Assembly: GCA_036172665.1 (NCBI GenBank)
Contig: CM069872.1
Span: 26,354,001-26,418,000, forward strand
Direction: 5' to 3'
DNA length: 64,000 nucleotides
Source of the DNA: Prosopocoilus inquinatus
Taxonomy: Eukaryota > Arthropoda > Insecta > Coleoptera > Lucanidae
A model generated the notes under the pieces. The model saw only the letters and a program-made list of their open reading frames with translations. It was not told the origin of the DNA and made no database searches. The translations under genes were made by a program, and so were the position numbers. Within the stretch, counting starts at the first letter, position 1, and every line of letters starts with the position of its first letter. Shown one piece after another: positions 13,264-26,870 of the stretch.

Positions 13264-13414
13264 GAACGAAACAACACGTATTAGCGTTGTTCCTGTGTGA
13301 TGTATCTAAACGATCCTTACTTATCTAACATGTTATTTGACGTTTGGATGGACTCCAGTAACTATAATGTGAGAAACGAAATTTTCGGACGCAGCAGAAG
13401 CTGGAAATAGTTTT
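13264..13414. repeat. 151-bp monomer, inherited copy of the 2-bp insertion
   Basis: It reads 'cctgtgtgat' at 13292-13301, the same 2-bp gain as at 3903. The next monomer starts at 13415 instead of 13413. One nearby base differs from the first copy, which has 'gatttatc' where this one has 'gatgtatc'. Sharing a rare indel in matching context supports common descent of the two large segments. Confidence 0.9.
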
Positions 13415-16400
13415 AAACGAAACAACACGCATTAGCGTTGTTCCTGTGATGTATCTAATCGATCCTTACTCATCTATCATGTTGTTTGGCGTTTCCATGG
13501 ACTCCAGTAACTCTGATGTGAGATACAATGTTATCGGACGCAGCAGAAGCTGGAAATAGTTTTGAACGAAACAACACGTATTAGCGTTGTTCCTGTGATG
13601 TATCTAAACGATCCTTACTTATCTAACATGTTATTTGACGTTTGAATGGACTCCAGTAAGTCTGATGTGAGATACAAAGTTTTTGGACGCAGCAGGAGTT
13701 AGAAATAGTTTTAAACGAAACAACACGTATTAGCGTTGTTCCTGTGCTGTATCTAATCGATCCTTACTCATCTATCATGTTATTTCACGTTTCGATGGAC
13801 TCCAGTAACTCTGATGTGAGATACGACGTTTTCGGACGCAGCAGAAGCTGGAAATAGTTTTAAACGAAACAACACGTATTAGCGTTGTTCCTGTGATGTA
13901 TCTAATCGATCCTTACTCATCTATCATGTTATTTGGCGTTTCGATGGACTCCAGTAAGTCTGATGTGAGATACGACGTTTTCGGACGCAGCAGAAGCTGG
14001 AAATAGTTTTAAACGAGACAACACGCATTAGCGTTGTTCCTGTGATGTATCTAATCGATCCTTACTCATCTATCATGTTATTTGACGTTTCGATGGACTC
14101 CAGTAACTCTAATGTGAGAAAAGAAATTTTCGGACGCAGCAGAAGCTGGAAATAGTTTTAAACGAAACAACACGTATTAGCGTTGTTCCTGTGATGTATC
14201 TAATCGATCCTTACTCATCTATCCTGTTATTTGACGTTTGGACGGACTCCAGTAACTCTGATGAGAGATACGACGTTTTCGGACGCAGCAGAAGCTGGAA
14301 ATAGTTTTAAACGAAACAACACGCATTAGCGTTGTTCCTGTGATGTATCTAATCGATCCTTACTCATCTATCATGTTATTTGGCGTTTCGATGGACTCCA
14401 GTAACTCTGATGTGAGATACAAAGTTATCGGACGCAGCAGAAGCTGGAAATAGTTTTGAATGAAACGACACGTATTAGCGTTGTTCCTGTGATGTATCTA
14501 AACGATCCTTACTTATCTAACATGTTATTTACCGTTTGCATGGACTCCAGTAAGTCTGATGTGAGATACGACGTTTTCGGACGCAGCAGAAGCTGGAAAT
14601 AGTTTTAAACGAAACAACACGCATTAGCGTTGTTCCTGTGATGTATTTAGTCGATCCTTACTTATCTATCATGTTATTTGACGTTTGGATGGACTCCAGT
14701 AAGTCTGATGTGAGATACGACGTTTTCGGACGCAGCAGAAGCTGGAAATAGTTTTAAACGAAACAACACGCATTAGCGTTGTTCCTGTGATGTATCTAAT
14801 CGATCCTTACTCATCTATCATGTTATTTGGCGTTTCGATGGACTCCAGTAACTTTGATGTGAGTTACGATGTTCTCGGACGCAGCTGAAGCTAGAAATAC
14901 TTTTAAACGAAACAACACGTATTAGCGTTGTTCCTGTGCTGTATCTAATCGATCCTTACTTATCTATCATGTTATTTCACGTTTCGATGGACTCCAGTAA
15001 CTCTGATGTGAGATACAACGTTTTCGGACGCAGCAGAAGCTGGAAATAGTTTTAAACGAAACAACACGTATTAGCGTTGTTCCTGTGCTGTATCTAATCG
15101 ATCATTACTCATCTATCCTGTTATTTGACGTTTGGACGGACTCCAGTAACTCTGATGAGAGATACGAAATTTTCGGACGCAGCAGAAGCTGGAAATAGTT
15201 TTAAACGAAACAACACGCATTAGCGTTGTTCCTGTGATGTATCTAATCGATCCTTACTTATCTGTCATGTTATTTGACGTTTGGATGGACTCCAGTAACC
15301 CTGACGTGAGATACGAAGTTCTCGGACGCAGCAGAAGCTGGAAATAGTTTTAAACGAAACAACACGCATTAGCGTTGTTCCTGTGATGTATCTAATCGAT
15401 CCTTACTCATCTATCATGTTATTTGGCGTTTCGATGGACTCCAGTAACCCTGACGTGAGATACGAAGTTATCGGACGCAGCAGAAGCTGGAAATAGTTTT
15501 GAACGAAACAACACGTATTAGCGTTGTTCCTGTGATGTATCTAAACGATCCTTACTTATCTAACATGTTATTTGACGTTTGGATGGACTCCAGTAAGTCT
15601 GATGTGAGATACAAAGTTCTTGGACGCAGCAAGAGCTAGAAACAGTTTTAAACGAAACAACACGTATTAGCGTTGTTCCTGTGCTGTATCTAATCGATCC
15701 TTACTTTTCTATCATGTTATTTGACGTTTCGATGGACTCCAGTAACTCTGATGTGAGATACGACGTTTTCGGAAGCAGCAGAAGCTGGAAATAGTTTTAA
15801 ACGAAACAACACGTATTAGCGTTGTTCCTGTGATGTATCTAATCGATCCTTACTCATCTATCCTGTTATTTGACGTTTGGACGGACTCCAGTAACTCTGA
15901 TGAGAGATACGACGTTTTCGGACGCAGCAGAAGCTGGAAATAGTTTTAAACGAGACAACACGCATTAGCGTTGTTCCTGTGATGTATCTAATCGATCCTT
16001 ACTCATCTATCATGTTATTTGACGTTTCGATGGACTCCAGTAACTCTAATGTGAGAAACGAAATTTTCGGACGCAGCAGAAGCTGGAAATAGTTTTAAAC
16101 GAAACAACACGCATTAGCGTTGTTCCTGTGATGTATCTAATTGATCCTTACTTATCTATCATGTTATTTGACGTTTGGATGGACTCCAGTAACCCTGACG
16201 TGAGATACGAAGTTCTCGGACGCAGCAGAAGCTGGAAATAGTTTTAAACGAAACAACAAGCATTAGCGTTGTTCCTGTGATGTATCTAATCGATCCTTAC
16301 TTATCTATCATGTTATTTGACGTTTCGATGGACTCCAGTAACTCTGATGTGAGATACGACGTTTTCGGACGCAGAAGAAGCTGGAAATAGTTTTAAACGA

Positions 16401-17586
16401 AACAACACGTATTAGCGTTGTTCCTGTGATGTATCTAATCGATCCTTACTCATCTATCATGTTATTTGGCGTTTCGATGGACTCCAGTAAGTCTGATGTG
16501 AGATACGACGTTTTCGGACGCAGCAGAAGCTGGAAATAGTTTTAAACGAAACAACACGCATTAGCGTTGTTCCTGTGATGTATCTAGTCGATCCTTACTT
16601 ATCTATCATGTTATTTGACGTTTGGATGGACTCCAGTAAGTCTGATGTGAGATACGACGTTTTCGGACGCAGCAGAAGCTGGAAATAGTTTTAAACGAAA
16701 CAACACGCATTAGCGTCTTTCCTGTGATGTATCTAATCGATCGTTACTCATCTATCATGTTATTTGACGTTTGGACGGACTCCAGTAACTCTGATGTGAG
16801 ATACGACGTTTTCGGACGCAGCAGAAGCTGGAAATAGTTTTAAACGAAACAACACGTATTAGCGTTGTTCCTGTGATGTATCTAATCGATCCTTACTCAT
16901 CTATCATGTTATTTGGCGTTTCGATGGACTCCAGTAAGTCTGATGTGAGATACGAAGTTTTCGGACGCAGCAGAAGCTGGAAATAGTTTTAAACGAGACA
17001 ACACGCATTAGCGTTGTTCCTGTGATGTATCTAATCGATCCTTACTCATCTATCATGTTATTTGACGTTTCGATGGACTCCAGTAACTCTAATGTGAGAA
17101 ACAAAATTTTCGGACGCAGCAGAAGCTGGAAATAGTTTTAAACGAAACAACACGTATTAGCGTTGTTCCTGTGATGTATCTAATCGATCCTTACTCATCT
17201 ATCCTGTTATTTGACGTTTGGACGGACTCCAGTAACTCTGATGAGAGATACGACGTTTTCGGACGCAGCAGAAGCTGGAAATAGTTTTAAACGAAACAAC
17301 ACGCATTAGCGTTGTTCCTGTGATGTATCTAATCGATCCTTACTCATCTATCATGTTATTTGGCGTTTCGATGGACTCCAGTAACTCTGATGTGAGATAC
17401 AAAGTTATCGGACGCAGCAGAAGCTGGAAATAGTTTTGAATGAAACGACACGTATTAGCGTTGTTCCTGTGATGTATCTAAACGATCCTTACTTATCTAA
17501 CATGTTATTTACCGTTTGCATGGACTCCAGTAAGTCTGATGTGAGATACGACGTTTTCGGACGCAGCAGAAGCTGGAAATAGTTTT

Positions 17587-18480
17587 AAACGAAACAACAC
17601 GCATTAGCGTTGTTCCTGTGATGTATCTAGTCGATCCTTACTTATCTATCATGTTATTTGACGTTTGGATGGACTCCAGTAAGTCTGATGTGAGATACGA
17701 CGTTTTCGGACGCAGCAGAAGCTGGAAATAGTTTTAAACGAAACAACACGCATTAGCGTTGTTCCTGTGATGTATCTAATCGATCCTTACTCATCTATCA
17801 TGTTATTTGGCGTTTCGATGGACTCCAGTAACTTTGATGTGAGTTACGAAGTTCTCGGACGCAGCTGAAGCTAGAAATACTTTTAAACGAAACAACACGT
17901 ATTAGCGTTGTTCCTGTGCTGTATCTAATCGATCCTTACTTATCTATCATGTTATTTCACGTTTCGATGGACTCCAGTAACTCTGATGTGAGATACGACG
18001 TTTTCGGACGCAGCAGAAGCTGGAAATAGTTTTAAACGAAACAACACGTATTAGCGTTGTTCCTGTGATGTATCTAATCGATCCTTACTTATCTATCATG
18101 TTATTTCACGTTTCGATGGACTCCAGTAACTCTGATGTGAGATACGACGTTTTCGGACGCAGCAGAAGCTGGAAATAGTTTTAAACGAAACAACACGTAT
18201 TAGCGTTGTTCCTGTGATGTATCTAATCGATCCTTACTTATCTATCATGTTATTTGACGTTTCGATGGACTCCAGTAACTCTGATGTGAGATACGACGTT
18301 TTCGGACGCAGCAGAAGCTGGAAATAGTTTTAAACGAAACGACACGTATTAGCGTTGTTCCTGTGATGTATCTAAACGATCCTTACTTATCTAACATGTT
18401 ATTTACCGTTTGCATGGACTCCAGTAAGTCTGATGTGAGATACGACGTTTTCGGACGCAGCAGAAGCTGGAAATAGTTTT
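17587..18480. repeat. 6-monomer unit before a partial repeat
   Basis: Six monomers (894 bp) begin with an i-like copy carrying 'ctagtcgatcc', then a copy with 'actttgatgtgagttac' and 'cgcagctgaag'. Three a-like copies follow, then an h-like one with 'accgtttgcatgg'. The first three restart at 18481, with 'aactttgatg' at 17830 and 18724, exactly 894 bp apart. The same six-monomer string also occurs upstream at an offset of 7452 bp, as part of large copy 1. Confidence 0.8.
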
Positions 18481-18927
18481 AAACGAAACAACCCGCATTA
18501 GCGTTGTTCCTGTGATGTATCTAGTCGATCCTTACTTATCTATCATGTTATTTGACGTTTGGATGGACTCCAGTAAGTCTGATGTGAGATACGACGTTTT
18601 CGGACGCAGCAGAAGCTGGAAATAGTTTTAAACGAAACAACACGCATTAGCGTTGTTCCTGTGATGTATCTAATCGATCCTTACTCATCTATCATGTTAT
18701 TTGGCGTTTCGATGGACTCCAGTAACTTTGATGTGAGTTACGAAGTTCTCGGACGCAGCTGAAGCTAGAAATACTTTTAAACGAAACAACACGTATTAGC
18801 GTTGTTCCTGTGCTGTATCTAATCGATCCTTACTTATCTATCATGTTATTTCACGTTTCGATGGACTCCAGTAACTCTGATGTGAGATACGACGTTTTCG
18901 GACGCAGCAGAAGCTGGAAATAGTTTT
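18481..18927. repeat. Three-monomer partial copy of the 6-monomer unit
   Basis: These three monomers repeat 17587-18033 in order at an offset of 894 bp. They include the 'ctagtcgatcc' copy (here with 'acccgcatt') and the 'cgcagctgaag' copy. After them the array switches to a different series starting at 18928. The stretch includes the right boundary of the second large segment near 18580. Confidence 0.75.
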
Positions 18928-20417
18928 AAACGAAACAACACGTATTAGCGTTGTTCCTGTGCTGTATCTAATCGATCCTTACTCATCTATCCTGTTATTT
19001 GACGTTTGGACGGACTCCAGTAACTCTGATGAGAGATACGAAGTTCTCGGACGCAGCAGCAGCTGGAAATAGTTTTAAACGAAACAACACGCATTAGCGT
19101 TGTTCCTGTGATGTATCTAATCGATCCTTACTCATCTATCATGTTATTTGGCGTTTCGATGGACTCCAGTAACTCTGATGTGAGATACGACGTTTTCGGT
19201 CGCAGCAGCAGCTGGAAATAGTTTTAAACGAAACAACACATATTAGCGTTGTTCCTGTAATGTATCTAATCGATCCTTACTCATCTATCATGTTATTTGA
19301 CGTTTGGACGGACTCCAGTAACTCTGATGTGAGATACAAAGTTATCGGACGCAGCAGAAGCTGGAAATAGTTTTGAACGAAACAACACGTATTAGCGTTG
19401 TTCCTGTGATGTATCTAAACGATCCTTACTTATCTAACATGTTATTTGACGTTTGGATGGACTCCAGTAAGTCTGATGTGAGATACAAAGTTCTTGGACG
19501 CAGCAAGAGCTAGAAACAGTTTTAAACGAAACAACACGTATTAGCGTTGTTCCTGTGCTGTATCTAATCGATCCTTACTTTTCTATCATGTTATTTGACG
19601 TTTCGATGGACTCCAGTAACTCTGATGTGAGATACGACGTTTTCGGACGCAGCAGAAGCTGGAAATAGTTTTAAACGAAACAACACGTATTAGCGTTGTT
19701 CCTGTGATGTATCTAATCGATCCTTACTCATCTATCCTGTTATTTGACGTTTGGACGGACTCCAGTAACTCTGATGAGAGATACGACGTTTTCGGACGCA
19801 GCAGAAGCTGGAAATAGTTTTAAACGAGACAACACGCATTAGCGTTGTTCCTGTGATGTATCTAATCGATCCTTACTCATCTATCATGTTATTTGACGTT
19901 TCGATGGACTCCAGTAACTCTAATGTGAGAAACGAAATTTTCGGACGCAGCAGAAGCTGGAAATAGTTTTAAACGAAACAACACGCATTAGCGTTGTTCC
20001 TGTGATGTATCTAATTGATCCTTACTTATCTATCATGTTATTTGACGTTTGGATGGACTCCAGTAACCCTGACGTGAGATACGAAGTTCTCGGACGCAGC
20101 AGAAGCTGGAAATAGTTTTAAACGAAACAACACGCATTAGCGTTGTTCCTGTGATGTATCTAATCGATCCTTACTCATCTATCATGTTATTTGGCGTTTC
20201 GATGGACTCCAGTAACTCTGATGTGAGATACAAATTTATCGGACGCAGCAGAAGCTGGAAATAGTTTTGAACGAAACAACACGTATTAGCGTTGTTCCTG
20301 TGATGTATCTAAACGATCCTTACTTATCTAACATGTTATTTGACGTTTGGATGGACTCCAGTAAGTCTGATGTGAGATACAAAGTTTTTGGACGCAGCAG
20401 GAGTTAGAAATAGTTTT
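18928..20417. repeat. Ten-monomer bridge into the transition zone
   Basis: Ten 149-bp monomers link the early array to the next HOR zone. The first three resemble 2683-3278 in order ('tatcctg' with 'gatgagag', then 'ggtcgcagcagcagc', then 'acatattag' with 'gtaatg'). The rest run p-a-b-c-d-e-f, with 'gagctagaaacag', 'cttttctatc' and 'caaatttatcgg' as rare markers. From 19375 onward the same order recurs 4768 bp later. Confidence 0.75.
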
Positions 20418-23400
20418 AAACGAAACAACACGTATTAGCGTTGTTCCTGTGCTGTATCTAATCGATCCTTACTTATCTATCATGTTATTTGACGTTTCGA
20501 TGGACTCCAGTAACTCTGATGTCAGATGCGACGTTTTCGGACGCAGCAGAAGCTGGAAATAGTTTTAAACGAAACAACACGTATTAGCGTTGTTCCTGTG
20601 ATGTATCTAATCGATCCTTACTCATCTATCATGTTATTTGACGTTTGGACGGACTCCAGTACCTCTGATGAGAGATACAAAGTTCTCGGACGCAGTAGAA
20701 GCTGGAAATAGTTTTGAACGAAACAACACGTATTAGCGTTGTTCCTGTGATGTATCTAAACGATCCTTACTTATCTAACATGTTATTTGCCGTTTGCATG
20801 GACTCCAGTAAGTCTGATGTGAGATACGATGTTTTCGGACGCAGCAGAAGCTGGAAATAGTTTTAAACGAAACAACACGCATTAGCGTTGTTCCTGTGAT
20901 GTATCTAATCGATCCTTACTTATCTATTATGTTATTTGACGTTTGGATGGACTCCAGTAAGTCTGATGTGAGATACGACGTTTTCGGACGCAGCAGAAGC
21001 TGGAAATTGTTTTAAACGAAACAACACGCATTAGCGTTGTTCCTGTGATGTATCTAATCGATCCTTACTCATCTATCATGTTATTTGGCGTTTCGATGGA
21101 CTCCAGTAGCTCTGATGTGAGATACGACGTTCTTGGACGCAGCAGGAGCTGGAAATAGTTTTAAACGAAACAACACGTATTAGCGTTGTTCCTGTGCTGT
21201 ATCTAATCGATCCTTACTCATCTATCATGTTATTTGGCGTTTCGATGGACTACAGTAGCTCTGATGTGAGATACGACGTTTTCGGACGCAACAGAAGCTG
21301 GAAATAGTTTTAAACGAAACAACACGCATTAGCGTCTTTCCTGTGATGTATCTAATCGATCGTTACTCATCTATCATGTTATTTGACGTTTGGACGGACT
21401 CCAGTAACTCTGATGTGAGATACGACGTTTTCGGACGCAGCAGAAGCTGGAAATAGTTTTGAACGAAACAACACGTATTAGCGTTGTTCCTGTGATGTAT
21501 CTAAACGATCCTTACTTATCTAACATGTTATTTGACGTTTGGATGGACTCCAGTAAGTCTGATGTGAGATACAAAGTTCTTGGACGCAGCAAGAGCTAGA
21601 AATAGTTTTAAACGAAACAACACGTATTAGCGTTGTTCCTGTGCTGTATCTAATCGATCCTTACTTATCTATCATGTTATTTGACGTTTCGATGGACTCC
21701 AGTAACTCTGATGTGAGATACGACGTTTTCGGACGCAGCAGAAGCTGGAAATAGTTTTAAACGAAACAACACGTATTAGCGTTGTTCCTGTGATGTATCT
21801 AATCGATCCTTACTCATCTATCCTGTTATTTGACGTTTGGACGGACTCCAGTAACTCTGATGAGAGATACGACGTTTTCGGACGCAGCAGAAGCTGGAAA
21901 TAGTTTTAAACGAAACAACACGCATTAGCGTTGTTCCTGTGATGTATCTAATCGATCCTTACTCATCTATCATGTTATTTGGCGTTTCGATGGACTCCAG
22001 TAACTCTGATGTGAGATACAAAGTTATCGGACGCAGCAGAAGCTGGAAATAGTTTTGAACGAAACAACACGTATTAGCGTTGTTCCTGTGATGTATCTAA
22101 ACGATCCTTACTTATCTAACATGTTATTTGACGTTTGGATGGACTCCAGTAAGTCTGATGTGAGATACAAAGTTCTTGGACGCAGCAAGAGCTAGAAACA
22201 GTTTTAAACGAAACAACACGTATTAGCGTTGTTCCTGTGCTGTATCTAATCGATCCTTACTTTTCTATCATGTTATTTGACGTTTCGATGGACTCCAGTA
22301 ACTCTGATGTGAGATACTACGTTTTCGGACGCAGCAGAAGCTGGAAATAGTTTTAAACGAAACAACACGTATTAGCGTTGTTCCTGTGATGTATCTAATC
22401 GATCCTTACTCATCTATCCTGTTATTTGACGTTTGGACGGACTCCAGTAACTCTGATGAGAGATACGACGTTTTCGGACGCAGCAGAAGCTGGAAATAGT
22501 TTTAAACGAGACAACACGCATTAGCGTTGTTCCTGTGATGTATCTAATCGATCCTTACTCATCTATCATGTTATTTGACGTTTCGATGGACTCCAGTAAC
22601 TCTAATGTGAGAAACGAAATTTTCGGACGCAGCAGAAGCTGGAAATAGTTTTAAACGAAACAACACGTATTAGCGTTGTTCCTGTGATGTATCTAATCGA
22701 TCCTAACTCATCTATCATGTTATTTGACGTTTGGACGGACTCCAGTACCTCTGATGAGAGATACAAAGTTCTCGGACGCAGTAGAAGCTGGAAATAGTTT
22801 TGAACGAAACAACACGTATTAGCGTTGTTCCTGTGATGTATCTAAACGATCCTTACTTATCTAACATGTTATTTGCCGTTTGCATGGACTCCAGTAAGTC
22901 TGATGTGAGATACGATGTTTTCGGACGCAGCAGAAGCTGGAAATAGTTTTAAACGAAACAACACGCATTAGCGTTGTTCCTGTGAAGTATCTAATCGATC
23001 CTTACTTATCTATCATGTTATTTGACGTTTGGATGGACTCCAGTAAGTCTGATGTGAGATACGACGTTTTCGGACGCAGCAGAAGCTGGAAATTGTTTTA
23101 AACGAAACAACACGCATTAGCGTTGTTCCTGTGATGTATCTAATCGATCCTTACTCATCTATCATGTTATTTGGCGTTTCGATGGACTCCAGTAGCTCTG
23201 ATGTGAGATACGACGTTCTTGGACGCAGCAGGAGCTGGAAATAGTTTTAAACGAAACAACACGTATTAGCGTTGTTCCTGTGCTGTATCTAATCGATCCT
23301 TACTCATCTATCATGTTATTTGGCGTTTCGATGGACTACAGTAGCTCTGATGTGAGATACGACGTTTTCGGACGCAACAGAAGCTGGAAATAGTTTTAAA

Positions 23401-24142
23401 CGAAACAACACGCATTAGCGTCTTTCCTGTGATGTATCTAATCGATCGTTACTCATCTATCATGTTATTTGACGTTTGGACGGACTCCAGTAACTCTGAT
23501 GTGAGATACGACGTTTTCGGACGCAGCAGAAGCTGGAAATAGTTTTGAACGAAACAACACGTATTAGCGTTGTTCCTGTGATGTATCTAAACGATCCTTA
23601 CTTATCTAACATGTTATTTGACGTTTGGATGGACTCCAGTAAGTCTGATGTGAGATACAAAGTTCTTGGACGCAGCAAGAGCTAGAAATAGTTTTAAACG
23701 AAACAACACGTATTAGCGTTGTTCCTGTGCTGTATCTAATCGATCCTTACTTATCTATCATGTTATTTGACGTTTCGATGGACTCCAGTAACTCTGATGT
23801 GAGATACGACGTTTTCGGACGCAGCAGAAGCTGGAAATAGTTTTAAACGAAACAACACGTATTAGCGTTGTTCCTGTGATGTATCTAATCGATCCTTACT
23901 CATCTATCCTGTTATTTGACGTTTGGACGGACTCCAGTAACTCTGATGAGAGATACGACGTTTTCGGACGCAGCAGAAGCTGGAAATAGTTTTAAACGAA
24001 ACAACACGCATTAGCGTTGTTCCTGTGATGTATCTAATCGATCCTTACTCATCTATCATGTTATTTGGCGTTTCGATGGACTCCAGTAACTCTGATGTGA
24101 GATACAAAGTTATCGGACGCAGCAGAAGCTGGAAATAGTTTT
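19375..24142. repeat. 32-monomer block, copy 1
   Basis: This 4768-bp block (32 x 149) is followed by a matching copy. Markers 4768 bp apart include 'caaatttatcgg' (20231, 24999), the a' monomer with 'gatgtcagatgcgacg' (near 20518, 25286) and the g monomer 'acctctgatgag' (20661, 25429). It contains its own 14-monomer duplication, annotated separately. The match to copy 2 ends near 26870 in copy 2, so copy 2 is incomplete. Confidence 0.85.
20567..22652. repeat. 14-monomer unit g-h-i-j-k-l-p-a-b-e-p-a-b-c, copy 1
   Basis: The order is g, h, i, j, k, l, p, a, b, e, p, a, b, c, totalling 2086 bp. 'acctctg' at 20661 recurs at 22747, exactly 14 monomers later, and all intermediate types recur in order. 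Rare features shared by both copies are 'gaaattgtttt' after the i monomer, 'ggactacagtagctc' in k and 'gcgtctttcc' with 'tcgttactc' in l. Single differences such as 'tctattatg' near 20934 mark this copy. Confidence 0.85.
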
Positions 24143-24738
24143 GAACGAAACAACACGTATTAGCGTTGTTCCTGTGATGTATCTAAACGATCCTTACTTA
24201 TCTAACATGTTATTTGACGTTTGGATGGACTCCAGTAAGTCTGATGTGAGATACAAAGTTCTTGGACGCAGCAAGAGCTAGAAACAGTTTTAAACGAAAC
24301 AACACGTATTAGCGTTGTTCCTGTGCTGTATCTAATCGATCCTTACTTTTCTATCATGTTATTTGACGTTTCGATGGACTCCAGTAACTCTGATGTGAGA
24401 TACGACGTTTTCGGACGCAGCAGAAGCTGGAAATAGTTTTAAACGAAACAACACGTATTAGCGTTGTTCCTGTGATGTATCTAATCGATCCTTACTCATC
24501 TATCCTGTTATTTGACGTTTGGACGGACTCCAGTAACTCTGATGAGAGATACGACGTTTTCGGACGCAGCAGAAGCTGGAAATAGTTTTAAACGAGACAA
24601 CACGCATTAGCGTTGTTCCTGTGATGTATCTAATCGATCCTTACTCATCTATCATGTTATTTGACGTTTCGATGGACTCCAGTAACTCTAATGTGAGAAA
24701 CGAAATTTTCGGACGCAGCAGAAGCTGGAAATAGTTTT
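22653..24738. repeat. 14-monomer unit, copy 2
   Basis: It repeats 20567-22652 type by type. Private changes include 'tcctaactca' near 22701 and 'gtgaagtatc' near 22982 in place of 'tccttactca' and 'gtgatgtatc'. The following monomers are d, e, f and a', which return the array to the start of the next g-h-i series at 25335. Confidence 0.85.
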
Positions 24739-26870
24739 AAACGAAACAACACGCATTAGCGTTGTTCCTGTGATGTATCTAATTGATCCTTACTTATCTA
24801 TCATGTTATTTGACGTTTGGATGGACTCCAGTAACCCTGACGTGAGATACGAAGTTCTCGGACGCAGCAGAAGCTGGAAATAGTTTTAAACGAAACAACA
24901 CGCATTAGCGTTGTTCCTGTGATGTATCTAATCGATCCTTACTCATCTATCATGTTATTTGGCGTTTCGATGGACTCCAGTAACTCTGATGTGAGATACA
25001 AATTTATCGGACGCAGCAGAAGCTGGAAATAGTTTTGAACGAAACAACACGTATTAGCGTTGTTCCTGTGATGTATCTAAACGATCCTTACTTATCTAAC
25101 ATGTTATTTGACGTTTGGATGGACTCCAGTAAGTCTGATGTGAGATACAAAGTTTTTGGACGCAGCAGGAGTTAGAAATAGTTTTAAACGAAACAACACG
25201 TATTAGCGTTGTTCCTGTGCTGTATCTAATCGATCCTTACTTATCTATCATGTTATTTGACGTTTCGATGGACTCCAGTAACTCTGATGTCAGATGCGAC
25301 GTTTTCGGACGCAGCAGAAGCTGGAAATAGTTTTAAACGAAACAACACGTATTAGCGTTGTTCCTGTGATGTATCTAATCGATCCTTACTCATCTATCAT
25401 GTTATTTGACGTTTGGACGGACTCCAGTACCTCTGATGAGAGATACAAAGTTCTCGGACGCAGTAGAAGCTGGAAATAGTTTTGAACGAAACAACACGTA
25501 TTAGCGTTGTTCCTGTGATGTATCTAAACGATCCTTACTTATCTAACATGTTATTTGCCGTTTGCATGGACTCCAGTAAGTCTGATGTGAGATACGATGT
25601 TTTCGGACGCAGCAGAAGCTGGAAATAGTTTTAAACGAAACAACACGCATTAGCGTTGTTCCTGTGATGTATCTAATCGATCCTTACTTATCTATCATGT
25701 TATTTGACGTTTGGATGGACTCCAGTAAGTCTGATGTGAGATACGACGTTTTCGGACGCAGCAGAAGCTGGAAATTGTTTTAAACGAAACAACACGCATT
25801 AGCGTTGTTCCTGTGATGTATCTAATCGATCCTTACTCATCTATCATGTTATTTGGCGTTTCGATGGACTCCAGTAGCTCTGATGTGAGATACGACGTTC
25901 TTGGACGCAGCAGGAGCTGGAAATAGTTTTAAACGAAACAACACGTATTAGCGTTGTTCCTGTGCTGTATCTAATCGATCCTTACTCATCTATCATGTTA
26001 TTTGGCGTTTCGATGGACTACAGTAGCTCTGATGTGAGATACGACGTTTTCGGACGCAACAGAAGCTGGAAATAGTTTTAAACGAAACAACAGGCATTAG
26101 CGTCTTTCCTGTGATGTATCTAATCGATCGTTACTCATCTATCATGTTATTTGACGTTTGGACGGACTCCAGTAACTCTGATGTGAGATACGACGTTTTC
26201 GGACGCAGCAGAAGCTGGAAATAGTTTTGAACGAAACAACACGTATTAGCGTTGTTCCTGTGATGTATCTAAACGATCCTTACTTATCTAACATGTTATT
26301 TGACGTTTGGATGGACTCCAGTAAGTCTGATGTGAGATACAAAGTTCTTGGACGCAGCAAGAGCTAGAAATAGTTTTAAACGAAACAACACGTATTAGCG
26401 TTGTTCCTGTGCTGTATCTAATCGATCCTTACTTATCTATCATGTTATTTGACGTTTCGATGGACTCCAGTAACTCTGATGTGAGATACGACGTTTTCGG
26501 ACGCAGCAGAAGCTGGAAATAGTTTTAAACGAAACAACACGTATTAGCGTTGTTCCTGTGATGTATCTAATCGATCCTTACTCATCTATCCTGTTATTTG
26601 ACGTTTGGACGGACTCCAGTAACTCTGATGAGAGATACGACGTTTTCGGACGCAGCAGAAGCTGGAAATAGTTTTAAACGAAACAACACGCATTAGCGTT
26701 GTTCCTGTGATGTATCTAATCGATCCTTACTCATCTATCATGTTATTTGGCGTTTCGATGGACTCCAGTAACTCTGATGTGAGATACAAAGTTATCGGAC
26801 GCAGCAGAAGCTGGAAATAGTTTTGAACGAAACAACACGTATTAGCGTTGTTCCTGTGATGTATCTAAAC
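24143..26870. repeat. 32-monomer block, partial copy 2
   Basis: It follows 19375-22102 at an offset of 4768 bp for about 18 monomers. The match stops in the monomer starting at 26825, which begins like p ('gaacg', 'aaacgatcc') but changes to 'cctttcttatc', 'attggacg' and 'gtctgatgagag' with 'cgcagtag'. That monomer looks like a p front joined to a g back. One private change is 'caacaggcattag' near 26088. Confidence 0.8.

Larger units (their letters stand above)
11129..18580. repeat. Large duplicated segment, copy 2 (7452 bp, 50 monomers)
   Basis: This is the downstream partner of 1740-11128. Offsets to copy 1 run 9389 bp (start), 9240 bp (after the missing d monomer) and 7452 bp (after the point where copy 1 holds its extra 12-monomer block). 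The 7452-bp offset is confirmed by 'acgagacaac' at 9541 and 16993, and by the unusual 'acccgcatt' near 11040 and 18492. So copy 2 equals copy 1 minus 13 monomers. Sequence differences are sparse, for example 'catgttgtttggcg' near 13478. Confidence 0.85.
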
